Shown: positions 1 through 7,759 of the stretch, one piece after another
Layout: every line of letters starts with the position of its first letter
Numbering within the stretch: the stretch's first letter is position 1
Origin: DATCYZ01 sp036526195
GTDB lineage: Bacteria; Pseudomonadota; Gammaproteobacteria; Burkholderiales; SG8-39
Assembly (NCBI GenBank): GCA_036526195.1
Contig: DATCYZ010000119.1
Coordinates: 1 to 58,983, forward strand
Reading direction: 5' to 3'
DNA length: 58,983 bases
Position numbers and translations under genes: made by a program
The notes under the pieces: generated by a model
The model's input: the letters and a program-made list of their open reading frames with translations, nothing else
Databases searched by the model: none
What the model was told of the DNA's origin: nothing

Positions 1-796
1 TCAGGTACTCCAGCCCGAAGGCCATCGGCGCGACGAAGGAGAACGATTCCATGCGCCCGGTGTTGGTGGCCACGAACGCCTCCTGCAGGGTGTTCGGGTC
101 CTCGGCCACCCAGCCAATCCGCCCGCTCACGTACCAGCCGCCGACCACCACCAGCCCGGTGACCACGCCGCCGAGCGTGTACTCGTAGTTCGAACGGAAA
201 TCGCGGTTCGCGTAGACGAAGACGAGCAACCCCCCGCCCACCACCGCGGTCAGGATCGCGACCCACGTGTTCTTCGCCATGCCGCTCAGCTTCGCGACGA
301 TCGAGGGCAGGTCCTGCCCGCCGGCGAGCGAAAACGCCGCCTGCTCGAGCACGTTCACCCGGAACGCGCCGAACAGGCCGCGCAGCGTCATGTAGGCGGC
401 GATGCCGAGAAAGACGAACACCACGACGGATTTCAGGTTGCCGCCACCGATGCGGATCAGCGTCTTCGAGCCGCAGCCCGAGCCAAGCGTCATGCCGACG
501 CCGAAGACGAAGCCGCCGACGAGGTAGGAGAGCCACGTGACGTTCGGCGTCTGGTAGAGCGACTTCGACAGGTCGACCACGCCCGAGAGGTGCAGCGCGT
601 TGGCGCCGATCACCGCCACCGCGATCGCCAGCAGCCACATGCGCATGCGGTTGAAGTCGCCCATGTTCACCCAGTCCGACACCGCGCCCATGGTGCAGAA
701 ATTGGTCTTGTTGCCGACCGCGCCGAAGACGAAGGCGAGCGCGAACGCGCCGCCGGTGACCAGCGGGATCAGGCTTGCAGGATTGGTATCGCCCAC
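1..796 (-). CDS. YeeE/YedE-family sulfur-compound transporter, C-terminus missing at window edge
   Basis: About 265 codons are present and the frame is still open at base 1. The translation is strongly hydrophobic with many membrane segments. It carries the two Cys motifs typical of YeeE/YedE (thiosulfate/sulfur-species) transporters: NFCTMG around residue 34 and GSGCGSKTLIR around residue 108. The start is a GTG at 794-796, preceded by GAGGAGGGG, a clear ribosome-binding site. A TATAGT box lies about 30 bases further up. Family members are inner-membrane channels that import thiosulfate or related sulfur species; the exact substrate here is inferred. The gene is followed upstream by queC on the same strand, with 82 bases between. 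Confidence 0.82.
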   Translation of the reverse strand, partial: MGDTNPASLIPLVTGGAFALAFVFGAVGNKTNFCTMGAVSDWVNMGDFNRMRMWLLAIAVAVIGANALHLSGVVDLSKSLYQTPNVTWLSYLVGGFVFGVGMTLGSGCGSKTLIRIGGGNLKSVVVFVFLGIAAYMTLRGLFGAFRVNVLEQAAFSLAGGQDLPSIVAKLSGMAKNTWVAILTAVVGGGLLVFVYANRDFRSNYEYTLGGVVTGLVVVGGWYVSGRIGWVAEDPNTLQEAFVATNTGRMESFSFVAPMAFGLEYL

Positions 797-828
797 CGCC
801 CCTCCTCAGAAGCGAAAGTGAGCGAAAG

Positions 829-834
829 ACTATA
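829..834 (-). promoter_or_regulatory. Candidate -10 box for the YeeE/YedE gene
   Basis: On the minus strand TATAGT lies about 32 bases upstream of the GTG start, in an otherwise GC-rich 82-base gap. No convincing -35 is visible 16-18 bases upstream. It is called from the -10 match and position alone. Confidence 0.35.
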
Positions 835-878
835 ACGCAGCCGACCCTGCGCCCCGATTCGACCCTCGAAAGCCGCGA

Positions 879-1565
879 TCAAGCCCGCTGATAGCGCGTC
901 GGGTCCGGCACCCCGGCGGTCTCGAAGCCGGCGCGCCGGATGCGGCAGGCGTCGCACACCCCGCAGGCGCGCCCCTGCGCGTCGGCCTGGTAGCAGGTGA
1001 CCGTGGCCGCCATGTCGACGCCGAGTGTCTTCGCCAGCCGCACGATCTCGGCCTTGGACAGGTCCACCAGCGGCCCGCGGACCTGGATTTTCCGCCCCTC
1101 GACCGCCGCCTTGGTGGCAAGGTTCGCCATCGCCTCGAAGGCCTGCAGGTAGGCCGGGCGGCAGTCCGGGTAGCCGGAATAATCGACCGCGTTCGCGCCG
1201 ACGAAGATGTGGCCCGCGCCGAGTACCTCGGCCCAGCCGAGCGCGAAGGAGAGCAGGATGGTGTTGCGCGCCGGGACGTAGGTCACCGGGATGCCGGTGC
1301 CCGGCCCGCCGGTGGGCACGGCGATCGAGGCGTCGGTCAGCGCCGAGCCGCGAAAGTTCGACGGGTCGATGCGGATCGTGCGGTGCTCGCTCGCACCGTG
1401 CGCGGCGGCGATGCCCGCCGCGGCGACCAGTTCCGCGGCATGGCGCTGGCCGTAGTCGACCGACAGGGTGTGGCAGACGAAGCCCTCGCGCCGGGCCCAG
1501 GCGAGGGTGGTGGCAGAATCCAGCCCGCCGGAGAGCAGGACCACCGCGAGACGCGGTGCGTTCAT
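879..1565 (-). CDS. queC: 7-cyano-7-deazaguanine synthase QueC
   Basis: QueC converts 7-carboxy-7-deazaguanine to preQ0 with ATP and ammonia, in the cytosolic queuosine pathway. The 228-residue protein has the N-type ATP pyrophosphatase loop SGGLDS at residues 12-17. Four zinc-ligand cysteines sit near the C-terminus (about C191, C201, C204, C207). The length is normal for the family. I chose the ATG at 1565; a TTG one codon earlier is possible, and neither has a strong ribosome-binding site. The gene begins 3 bases after cpoB and ends the tol-pal gene run. This cpoB-queC adjacency is common in proteobacteria. queE, often a neighbour, is not in the window. Confidence 0.95.
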   Translation of the reverse strand: MNAPRLAVVLLSGGLDSATTLAWARREGFVCHTLSVDYGQRHAAELVAAAGIAAAHGASEHRTIRIDPSNFRGSALTDASIAVPTGGPGTGIPVTYVPARNTILLSFALGWAEVLGAGHIFVGANAVDYSGYPDCRPAYLQAFEAMANLATKAAVEGRKIQVRGPLVDLSKAEIVRLAKTLGVDMAATVTCYQADAQGRACGVCDACRIRRAGFETAGVPDPTRYQRA

Positions 1566-1568
1566 CAA

Positions 1569-2351
1569 CTACCGTCGCGCGGGTTGCGCGAGCCGCTGCT
1601 TGGCGCTTGCCGCCGCCGGGCTCTCGGGATACTTCGCGACCAGGTCCTGCAGCGTGCGCTGCGCGCTGCGCCTGTCACCGAGTGCTTCCTGCGAACTCGC
1701 CATGTTGAGCATGGCGTCGGGCGACTTGCTGCTGTCGGGCCAGGCCGTGAGCAGCTTCTGCTGCGCGCCGATCGCGCCCTTGTAGTCGCGCTGCGCGAAC
1801 AGCGAGTTGCCGATCCAGTACTGCGCCGAGGGCGCCAGCGGGCTCGCCGGGTAGGTGACGAGGAAACCCTGGAAGGCGGAGATCGCCAGCGGATAGTTGC
1901 CGAGCTTGAACTGGTTGAGCGCCGCCTCGTAGGCCCTGGATTCCGCCGGGCTCGCCGCCACCTCGCCGGCCGCCGGCTTCTCGGTCGCCGCCGCCTGGTC
2001 GCGCGCCTGCTCGAGCTTGCGCAGCCGGGTGTCGATGTCGAGGTACAGGTCCTTCTGCCGTTTTTCCGCGGTCTCCATCTGGTTGGCCAGGACCTCGATC
2101 TGGCCGCGCAGCTTCGCGAGGTCGGCGCGCAGCGCCTCCACCTGCCCGGCGAGGTCGAGGATCGAGCGCCGCTCGACGGCGTTCGACTCGATCCGGTTCA
2201 GGCGCTCGTCCAGCGCCTTCTGCCGCTCGGCGATCTCGCCGCGCAGGACTTCGATGCGCCGGCGCGCCTCGGTGTCGTCGAACAGCGCCTGCGCCGAAAA
2301 AGGCGCGGCCAGAAACGCCGCAAGCAGCAGCGCCCGCACCGGATGCCGCAT
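1569..2351 (-). CDS. cpoB: Tol-Pal system coordinator CpoB (YbgF)
   Basis: CpoB is a periplasmic protein that links the Tol-Pal machine to septal peptidoglycan synthesis. The 260-residue product has a signal peptide (residues 1 to about 22, ending in AQA). A charged coiled-coil segment follows (about 30-120, rich in E, R, L and Q), then a linker and TPR-like repeats (about 140-255, with motifs such as YPASPLAPSAQYWIGN). That is the standard CpoB order of coiled coil then TPR. The ATG at 2351 is one base beyond the pal stop codon, so translation is probably coupled to pal. Confidence 0.93.
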   Translation of the reverse strand: MRHPVRALLLAAFLAAPFSAQALFDDTEARRRIEVLRGEIAERQKALDERLNRIESNAVERRSILDLAGQVEALRADLAKLRGQIEVLANQMETAEKRQKDLYLDIDTRLRKLEQARDQAAATEKPAAGEVAASPAESRAYEAALNQFKLGNYPLAISAFQGFLVTYPASPLAPSAQYWIGNSLFAQRDYKGAIGAQQKLLTAWPDSSKSPDAMLNMASSQEALGDRRSAQRTLQDLVAKYPESPAAASAKQRLAQPARR

Positions 2352-2352
2352 C

Positions 2353-2916
2353 TCAGTACTCGCCGCCGTAGAGCATGTCGCTGCGCCGGTTGCGCGCATG
2401 CGCTTCCTCGGTGGAGCCGGTCTCCTTCGGCTTTTCCTCACCGAGGCTCACCGCCTCGACCTGCTCCTCGCGCGCGCCGAGCAGGATGAGCATCTTCTTC
2501 ACGCCCTCGGCGCGTCGCTGGCCGAGCGCGATGTTGTACTCGCGACCGCCGCGCTCGTCGGTATTGCCCTGGATCAGCATCTTCGCGTCGCGGTGCTCGC
2601 GCAGGTACTTCGCATGCGCTTCCACCAGCGGCTTGAACTCGTCCTTGATGTCGTACTTGTCGTAGTCGTAGTAGATCGAGCGCTGCGACAGGATGCTGGC
2701 CGGATCCTTGAGCGCGGAGAGCCCCGAGGCGGGCTTCTTCGCGGTCAGGTCGACGCTCGGCACCGGCTTGCCCGTGCCGCCGCGGCTTTCGGCGCCGGTG
2801 GCCGCGCCGGTGGTCGGCGAACGATCCTCCACGCCCGCGGGCGTCTGCTCGGCATCCGGTGTGCTCTGGCAGGCGCCCAGCAGCGCGCCGGCGAGAAGGA
2901 TGGTCAAAATGCGCAT
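2353..2916 (-). CDS. pal: Peptidoglycan-associated lipoprotein Pal
   Basis: Pal is an outer-membrane lipoprotein that tethers the outer membrane to peptidoglycan and binds TolB. The 187-residue product has a lipoprotein signal with lipobox LLGAC (Cys16) and a linker rich in T, P and G. An OmpA-like domain follows from about residue 80 to the end, with the peptidoglycan-contact region NTDERGGREYNIALGQRRA. The ATG at 2916 has AGGAG upstream. It lies between tolB (16 bases upstream) and cpoB (1 base downstream) in the conserved tol-pal order. Confidence 0.96.
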   Translation of the reverse strand: MRILTILLAGALLGACQSTPDAEQTPAGVEDRSPTTGAATGAESRGGTGKPVPSVDLTAKKPASGLSALKDPASILSQRSIYYDYDKYDIKDEFKPLVEAHAKYLREHRDAKMLIQGNTDERGGREYNIALGQRRAEGVKKMLILLGAREEQVEAVSLGEEKPKETGSTEEAHARNRRSDMLYGGEY

Positions 2917-2932
2917 GGTCGGTCTCCTGGTT

Positions 2933-4237
2933 TCATTTGATGAAGGGGCCCCACGCGGGCTCGCGCACGTCGCCAGCGGACACCGTCAGGCGCTGCTTCA
3001 CGCGCCCGTCGGAGGATACCGCCGCCAGCACGCCGCGCCCGCCCACGACGGTGGCGAACAGGATCATGCGGCCATTGGGGGCAAAGCTCGGGGATTCGTC
3101 GCGGTCGCTGTCGGTCAGGTTCTGCACCTGCCGGGTCGTCAAGTCGAGCAGCGCGACCTGGAAGCGGCCGTTGTTGCGGGTCACGTAGGCGAGGCTGTTG
3201 CCGTTCGGGCTGATGCGCGGCGAGACGTTGTAGGGTCCCTCGAAGGTGACGCGCTGCGCGCTGCCGCCGGCGGCCGGCATGCGGTTGATCTGCGGGCTGC
3301 CGCCGCGGTCCGAGGTGAAGAAGATCGATTGCCCGTCAGGCGAAAAGCGCGGCTCGGTGTCGATCGACGCCGATTGCGTGATGCGCCGCACGCCGCTGCC
3401 GTCCGGGTTGACGAGGTAGATCTGCGAGCCGCCGTCGCGCGAGAGCGACACCGCCAGCGTGCCGCCGTCGGGCGACCAGGCCGGCGCCGAGTTCGAGCCC
3501 TTGAAGTTCGCCGCCACGTGGCGCTTGCCGTCGAGCAGCGAGTGCACGTAGACCACGGGCTTCTTCTTCTCGAAGGAGACGTAGGCGAGGCGGTTGCCGT
3601 CGGGCGACCAGACCGGCGAGAGGATCGGCTCGTTCGAGCGCAGCACGAAGAAGCCTTCCGCGCCGTCGGCGTCCGCGATCTGCAGCTCGTACACGTCGCC
3701 GCGCTTCATCACGTAGGCGATCTTGGTGGAGAACACGCCCTTCTCGCCGGTCAGCTTCTCGTAGACGTAGTCGGCAATGCGGTGCGCGGTAGTGCGCACC
3801 TGCTCGCGCGTCGCGGTGAAGGCGACGCCGCCAAGGTCGCCGGTCTGCGGGTTCTGCAGGCCCTTCACCGTGTCGAACAGCTTGAAGCGCACCTCGAATC
3901 GTCCGTCCGGGCGCGCCGCGACCGAGCCGAGCACCAGCGCGTCGGCAAGCCGCGCGCGCCATTCGGCGTAATTGACCGGCGTGGCCTCGGTCGGGTGCGG
4001 GATCAGCGGCGGGACTTCCAGCCCGCGAAACAGCCCGCTGCGCTCGAGGTCGGCACGCACGATCGCCGACAGGCTCTGGCCGAGCGCCGCCTCGCCGGCG
4101 AAGGGGACGATGGCCACCGGCAGGCGCGCTGCGCCCGCGCCGGTGATCTCGATGGACAGTTGCGCGCGCGCAGGCCCCGCCAACAGCAGGACGACCCCGA
4201 ACAACAGGGCCGCCGGAAGGGCAAGAAAGCGTCGCAT
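2933..4237 (-). CDS. tolB: Tol-Pal beta-propeller protein TolB
   Basis: TolB is the periplasmic member of the Tol-Pal system; it shuttles between Pal and TolA. The 434-residue product starts with a signal peptide (MRRFLALPAALLFG to about ARAQ, residue 25). An alpha/beta N-terminal domain follows, then repeated propeller blades marked by WSPDGNRLAY, WSPDGGTLAV, FSPDGQSIFF, ISPNGNSLAY and FAPNGRMILF. I chose the internal ATG at 4237 because the signal peptide begins there; the open frame extends 20 codons further without family-like sequence. The gene is 76 bases downstream of tolA. Confidence 0.95.
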   Translation of the reverse strand: MRRFLALPAALLFGVVLLLAGPARAQLSIEITGAGAARLPVAIVPFAGEAALGQSLSAIVRADLERSGLFRGLEVPPLIPHPTEATPVNYAEWRARLADALVLGSVAARPDGRFEVRFKLFDTVKGLQNPQTGDLGGVAFTATREQVRTTAHRIADYVYEKLTGEKGVFSTKIAYVMKRGDVYELQIADADGAEGFFVLRSNEPILSPVWSPDGNRLAYVSFEKKKPVVYVHSLLDGKRHVAANFKGSNSAPAWSPDGGTLAVSLSRDGGSQIYLVNPDGSGVRRITQSASIDTEPRFSPDGQSIFFTSDRGGSPQINRMPAAGGSAQRVTFEGPYNVSPRISPNGNSLAYVTRNNGRFQVALLDLTTRQVQNLTDSDRDESPSFAPNGRMILFATVVGGRGVLAAVSSDGRVKQRLTVSAGDVREPAWGPFIK

Positions 4238-4313
4238 GCGCAAGATTATAGGCGAGGGGGGCGTGCGGCTCATTTCCGCCGGGCGCGTCGCAGTCAACTG
4301 TCGGGGACAGGCG

Positions 4314-5108
4314 TCACGGCCTGAACGTGAGTTTCAGCTCGCGCTCGAAAAGCTCGGGGCGCTCCGGGCGCGGCAGCGGCGAGGACTTCAGGATCGCGCG
4401 CTCGACCGCGGCATCGAAGGCGGCGATGCCGCTCGATTTCTGCAGCCTGGCGGTCAGCACCTGCCCGGTGGGCAACTGCACCACGCTGAACACCGCCTCG
4501 GGATTGCCTTTCAGGTCCGGCGGCAGGATCCAGTTGCCCTTCACCTTGGCGACGATCTTCGCGACGTATTCGTCGAGGCCGCGCGCGCGCACCGCAGCGG
4601 CGTCGCGCGCCAGCACGTCTCTCAGTTCCTGTTCCTGGCGCTGCGCGGTGAGCGTCTTTTGCTCCTGCGCGAGTTCCTGCTGCAGGCGCTTCCTGAATTC
4701 CGCATCGGCGCGCGTGTCGGGCCTGGGCTCCGGCTTCGGCTTGGGTTTCGGCTCGGGTTTCGGCTCCGGCTTCGGCTTCGGCTCGGGCTTCGGTTTCGGC
4801 TTGGGCGGCTCCTTGATCGCGATGTCGGGCTTCTCGATCTTCGGCTCGGGTTTCGGTTCGGGTTTCGGCGCGGGCGGCGGCACCACGGGCTTCGGCTCGG
4901 GCTTCGGCGGCTCGATCGCCCGCGGCACCTCGGGCGGCGCCTGCCAGAGTTCCACCACCACGGCGCTCGCCGGGTGGCTCTGCCAACGCACGCCGACGAA
5001 CAGCACCCCGAGCAGCACCAGGTGCACCGTGAGCGCAAGCGCAGCCGAGCCCAGCAGCGCCGGTTCGCGGCGTTCCTCGAAGATCGACAGCGTGTCTGCC
5101 GCGCTCAC
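4314..5108 (-). CDS. tolA: Cell-envelope integrity protein TolA
   Basis: TolA is the inner-membrane protein that transmits TolQR energy across the periplasm. The 264-residue product has one N-terminal membrane segment (about residues 19-41). A long extended Pro/Lys/Glu-rich region follows (about 62-130, built from KPEP/KPKP units), then a short helical part and a TonB-like C-terminal domain (about 165-264). E. coli TolA has a long alanine/lysine helix; this shorter Pro-rich spacer is more TonB-like but common in betaproteobacteria. The start is a GTG overlapping the tolR stop by four bases (GTGA), so translation is likely coupled. Confidence 0.92.
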   Translation of the reverse strand: MSAADTLSIFEERREPALLGSAALALTVHLVLLGVLFVGVRWQSHPASAVVVELWQAPPEVPRAIEPPKPEPKPVVPPPAPKPEPKPEPKIEKPDIAIKEPPKPKPKPEPKPKPEPKPEPKPKPKPEPRPDTRADAEFRKRLQQELAQEQKTLTAQRQEQELRDVLARDAAAVRARGLDEYVAKIVAKVKGNWILPPDLKGNPEAVFSVVQLPTGQVLTARLQKSSGIAAFDAAVERAILKSSPLPRPERPELFERELKLTFRP

Positions 5109-5530
5109 TTCGCCGGCTTGACCAGCAGCCCGACGCGTCGCACCTGCTCGCGCTGAAGTTCATCCATCACGTTCAACACTACTTCGTAGCGCACGTCCTT
5201 GTCCGCGGCGATCAGCACCGGGATGTCGTCGGCCCCGCCCTGGCGCTCGCGCACCAGCTTTGCGAGTTCGCCACGCGCCACGCTGCGCTCGGTCTCCGCG
5301 CCCTTGGCGTCGCGGGTGCGCAGCAGCACCGTCTTGTCGTCGCGGATCACCACCTCGATCGGCGAGACTGGCGCGTTCGGCGCCTTCGACACCGAGGGCA
5401 GGTCGATCACGCCCGGGGTCACCAGCGGCGCGGTCACCATGAAGATGACCAGCAGCACCAGCATCACGTCGACGTAGGGCACGACGTTGATCTCGCTCAT
5501 CGGCCTGCGCGTGCGGTGCAGCGAGGGCAT
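5105..5530 (-). CDS. tolR: Tol-Pal proton-channel subunit TolR
   Basis: TolR is an ExbD-family inner-membrane protein that works with TolQ to use the proton gradient. The 141-residue product has the family hallmark SEINVVPYVDVMLVLLVIF, in which Asp21 is the predicted proton-carrying residue in the single membrane segment. A periplasmic domain follows. A start at Met11 is possible, but the longer form with a basic N-terminus is usual. The gene begins 3 bases after tolQ and overlaps tolA by four. Confidence 0.95.
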   Translation of the reverse strand: MPSLHRTRRPMSEINVVPYVDVMLVLLVIFMVTAPLVTPGVIDLPSVSKAPNAPVSPIEVVIRDDKTVLLRTRDAKGAETERSVARGELAKLVRERQGGADDIPVLIAADKDVRYEVVLNVMDELQREQVRRVGLLVKPAK

Positions 5531-5533
5531 GGG

Positions 5534-6214
5534 CTAGTGCGACACCTGGCGATGCAGGATGTTGGAGAACTCTTCCATGAAGCTTTCGAAGCGGATCGCC
5601 AGCCGGTCGATGTCGTGCGAATAGCGGTTGTAGGCCACCACCGCCGGAATCGCGGCAAACAGGCCGATCGCCGTGGCGATCAGCGCCTCGGCGATTCCGG
5701 GTGCCACCTGCGCGAGCGTCGCCTGCTGCACGTTCGCGAGGCTCCGGAAGGCGTGCATGATCCCCCACACCGTGCCGAACAGGCCAACGTAGGGACTCAC
5801 CGAGCCGGTCGAGGCGAGGAAGGACAGGTGCGACTCGAGCAGGTCCATCTCGCGCTGGAAGGTGGCGCGCATCGCGCGGCGCGCGCCGTCGACCATCACC
5901 GAGGCGTCGGTGGCGCGCTGCCCGCGCAGCTTGGTGAACTCGCGAAAGCCCGACTCGAAAATGCGCTCGAGGCTGCCGATCGAATGCCGGTTGTTGACCG
6001 CCCCCTGGTAGAGCGAGCCGAGGTCGTTGCCGCTCCAGAACTCGCGCTCGAAGGCCTCGGTCTGCGCGCGCGCGCGGCGGATCGCGAACAACTTCTGGAA
6101 GATGAACATCCAGGACATGAAGGACACCGCCACCAGCAGCACCATCACGCCCTTGACGACAAGGCTCGCGTTGGCAATCAGCGTCCAGATGCTCAGATCG
6201 TGCGCGACGTTCAT
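5534..6214 (-). CDS. tolQ: Tol-Pal proton-channel subunit TolQ
   Basis: TolQ is the ExbB/MotA-family subunit that forms the proton channel with TolR. The 226-residue product has the three expected membrane segments, at about residues 18-40, 135-158 and 170-195. The conserved stretch GLFGTVWGIMHAF followed by GIAEALIATAIGLFAAIPAVVAYN is typical. It overlaps ybgC by four bases (ATGA) and is followed by tolR after 3 bases, the canonical arrangement. Confidence 0.96.
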   Translation of the reverse strand: MNVAHDLSIWTLIANASLVVKGVMVLLVAVSFMSWMFIFQKLFAIRRARAQTEAFEREFWSGNDLGSLYQGAVNNRHSIGSLERIFESGFREFTKLRGQRATDASVMVDGARRAMRATFQREMDLLESHLSFLASTGSVSPYVGLFGTVWGIMHAFRSLANVQQATLAQVAPGIAEALIATAIGLFAAIPAVVAYNRYSHDIDRLAIRFESFMEEFSNILHRQVSH

Positions 6215-6630
6215 GTGGAGGGTTGTCCCGTGGCGAGTATTGTTCTGAGTTCTGCGGGCATGCGCGCCGGTTTCATGCGAGCGCGCTCGACGAGCGCAAG
6301 GGTCACGTCGGCTTCGACAAGCAATTGCCCGTCGCGTTCCACGCGCTGGCGGAAAACGAGGCTCGCGTGGCCGATTCTACCGACTTCGGCGCTCACCGAG
6401 AGCATCTCGTTCAGTCGCGCGGGCGCATGAAAACGCGCCTCGATCGCATGCACGAGAAAGAGCACCTGGTGGGTGTCGGCGAAGCGCGCGAGGTCGAGCC
6501 CCGCGGCGTTCAGGAACTCGGTGCGGGCACGCTCCATGAAGGAAAAGTACTGCGCATGGAACACCACGCCGCCGGCGTCGGTGTCCTGGTAGTAGACCCG
6601 CACCGCCAGGCGATAGGGCTCGCGTCTCAT
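6211..6630 (-). CDS. ybgC: Acyl-CoA thioesterase YbgC
   Basis: YbgC is a cytosolic hotdog-fold thioesterase encoded at the head of tol-pal operons. It hydrolyses acyl-CoA and has been linked to phospholipid metabolism. From the chosen ATG at 6630 the protein has 139 residues and begins with the family pattern RVYYQDTDAGGVVFHAQYFSF, with catalytic-type Asp18 and His25. A start at 6663 would add 11 residues unlike the family. Neither start has a clear ribosome-binding site. It overlaps tolQ by four bases and lies 69 bases after ruvB. Confidence 0.9.
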   Translation of the reverse strand: MRREPYRLAVRVYYQDTDAGGVVFHAQYFSFMERARTEFLNAAGLDLARFADTHQVLFLVHAIEARFHAPARLNEMLSVSAEVGRIGHASLVFRQRVERDGQLLVEADVTLALVERARMKPARMPAELRTILATGQPST

Positions 6631-6699
6631 GAGCGGCGTTCGATTCCGGGGTGCATCCCGCATGAAACGCGCGGCCGGCGAAAACGGGTCAAGCCGGCC

Positions 6700-7755
6700 T
6701 CAGGAAGCATCCGCGTCGTCGGCACGCGAGAGCAGGTCCTGCATCGGCGCCGGGGCGACGATGCCGAAGTGCCGGTAGGCCGAGAGCGTCGCGGTGCGCC
6801 CGCGCGGCGTGCGCTGCAGGAAACCCTGCTGGATCAGGTAGGGCTCGAGCACGTCCTCGATGGTATCGCGTTCCTCGCCGATGGCCGCGGCGAGGTTTTC
6901 CACCCCCACCGGGCCGCCGCCGAACTTCTCGATCACCGCGAGCAGCAGACGCCTGTCCATCAGGTCGAAGCCGATCGGGTCGACGTCGAGCATCTTCAGC
7001 GCGGCATCGGCCACCGTGCGCGACACCGTGCCGTCGGCGCGCACCTGCGCGTAGTCGCGCACCCGGCGAAGGAGCCGGTTGGCGATGCGCGGCGTGCCGC
7101 GCGCGCGCGCCGCGATTTCCTCGGCGCCGGCGTCCGCCAGCGGCACCGCGAGCAGTTCCGCCGAGCGCCGCACGATGCGCGCGAGGTCCTCGGTACCGTA
7201 GAACTCGAGCCGCGCGACGATGCCGAAGCGGTCGCGCAAGGGATTGGTGAGCATGCCGGCGCGAGTGGTGGCGCCCACCAGCGTGAACGGCGGCAGGTCG
7301 AGCTTGATCGAGCGCGCCGCCGGGCCCTCGCCGATCATGATGTCGATCTGGTAGTCCTCGAGCGCCGGGTAGAGGATCTCTTCCACCACCGGCGAGAGGC
7401 GGTGGATCTCGTCGATGAAGAGGACGTCCCTCGGCTCGAGGTTGGTGAGCAGCGCGGCGAGGTCGCCCGGGCGCTCGAGCACCGGGCCCGAGGTCTGGCG
7501 CAGGTTCACGCCCATCTCGCGCGCGAGGATGTGCGCGAGCGTGGTCTTGCCTAGCCCCGGCGGGCCGAACAGCAGCACGTGGTCGAGCGCCTCGGCGCGG
7601 GTGCGCGCCGCCTCGATGAAGATGCCGAGCTGTTCCTTCGCCTTCGCCTGCCCGACGTAATCGACGAGCCGCGCGGGGCGCAGCGAGCGCTCGATCTTCT
7701 CCTCCTCGCCCGGAGCGGGCGCGGCGGAGAGCAGGCGGTCGGGCTCGACGCTCAT
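6700..7755 (-). CDS. ruvB: Holliday junction branch-migration ATPase RuvB
   Basis: RuvB is the AAA+ motor that drives branch migration of Holliday junctions with RuvA. The 351-residue product has Walker A GPPGLGKT (residues 64-71), Walker B FIDEIHRL (Asp115, Glu116), the sensor-1 region GATTRAG and a C-terminal winged-helix domain ending near PRGRTATLSAYRHFG. The length is normal. It is separated from ruvA by a TPP-enzyme gene, which is unusual. It starts 4 bases after that gene, so it probably remains in the same transcript. Confidence 0.97.
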   Translation of the reverse strand: MSVEPDRLLSAAPAPGEEEKIERSLRPARLVDYVGQAKAKEQLGIFIEAARTRAEALDHVLLFGPPGLGKTTLAHILAREMGVNLRQTSGPVLERPGDLAALLTNLEPRDVLFIDEIHRLSPVVEEILYPALEDYQIDIMIGEGPAARSIKLDLPPFTLVGATTRAGMLTNPLRDRFGIVARLEFYGTEDLARIVRRSAELLAVPLADAGAEEIAARARGTPRIANRLLRRVRDYAQVRADGTVSRTVADAALKMLDVDPIGFDLMDRRLLLAVIEKFGGGPVGVENLAAAIGEERDTIEDVLEPYLIQQGFLQRTPRGRTATLSAYRHFGIVAPAPMQDLLSRADDADAS

Positions 7756-7759
7756 GGCT

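Noticed and set aside
4710..4925. Pro/Lys/Glu repeats of tolA as a CRISPR-like or mobile repeat
   Set aside because: The repeats are in frame and encode the extended spacer of TolA; there are no unique spacers or cas genes.
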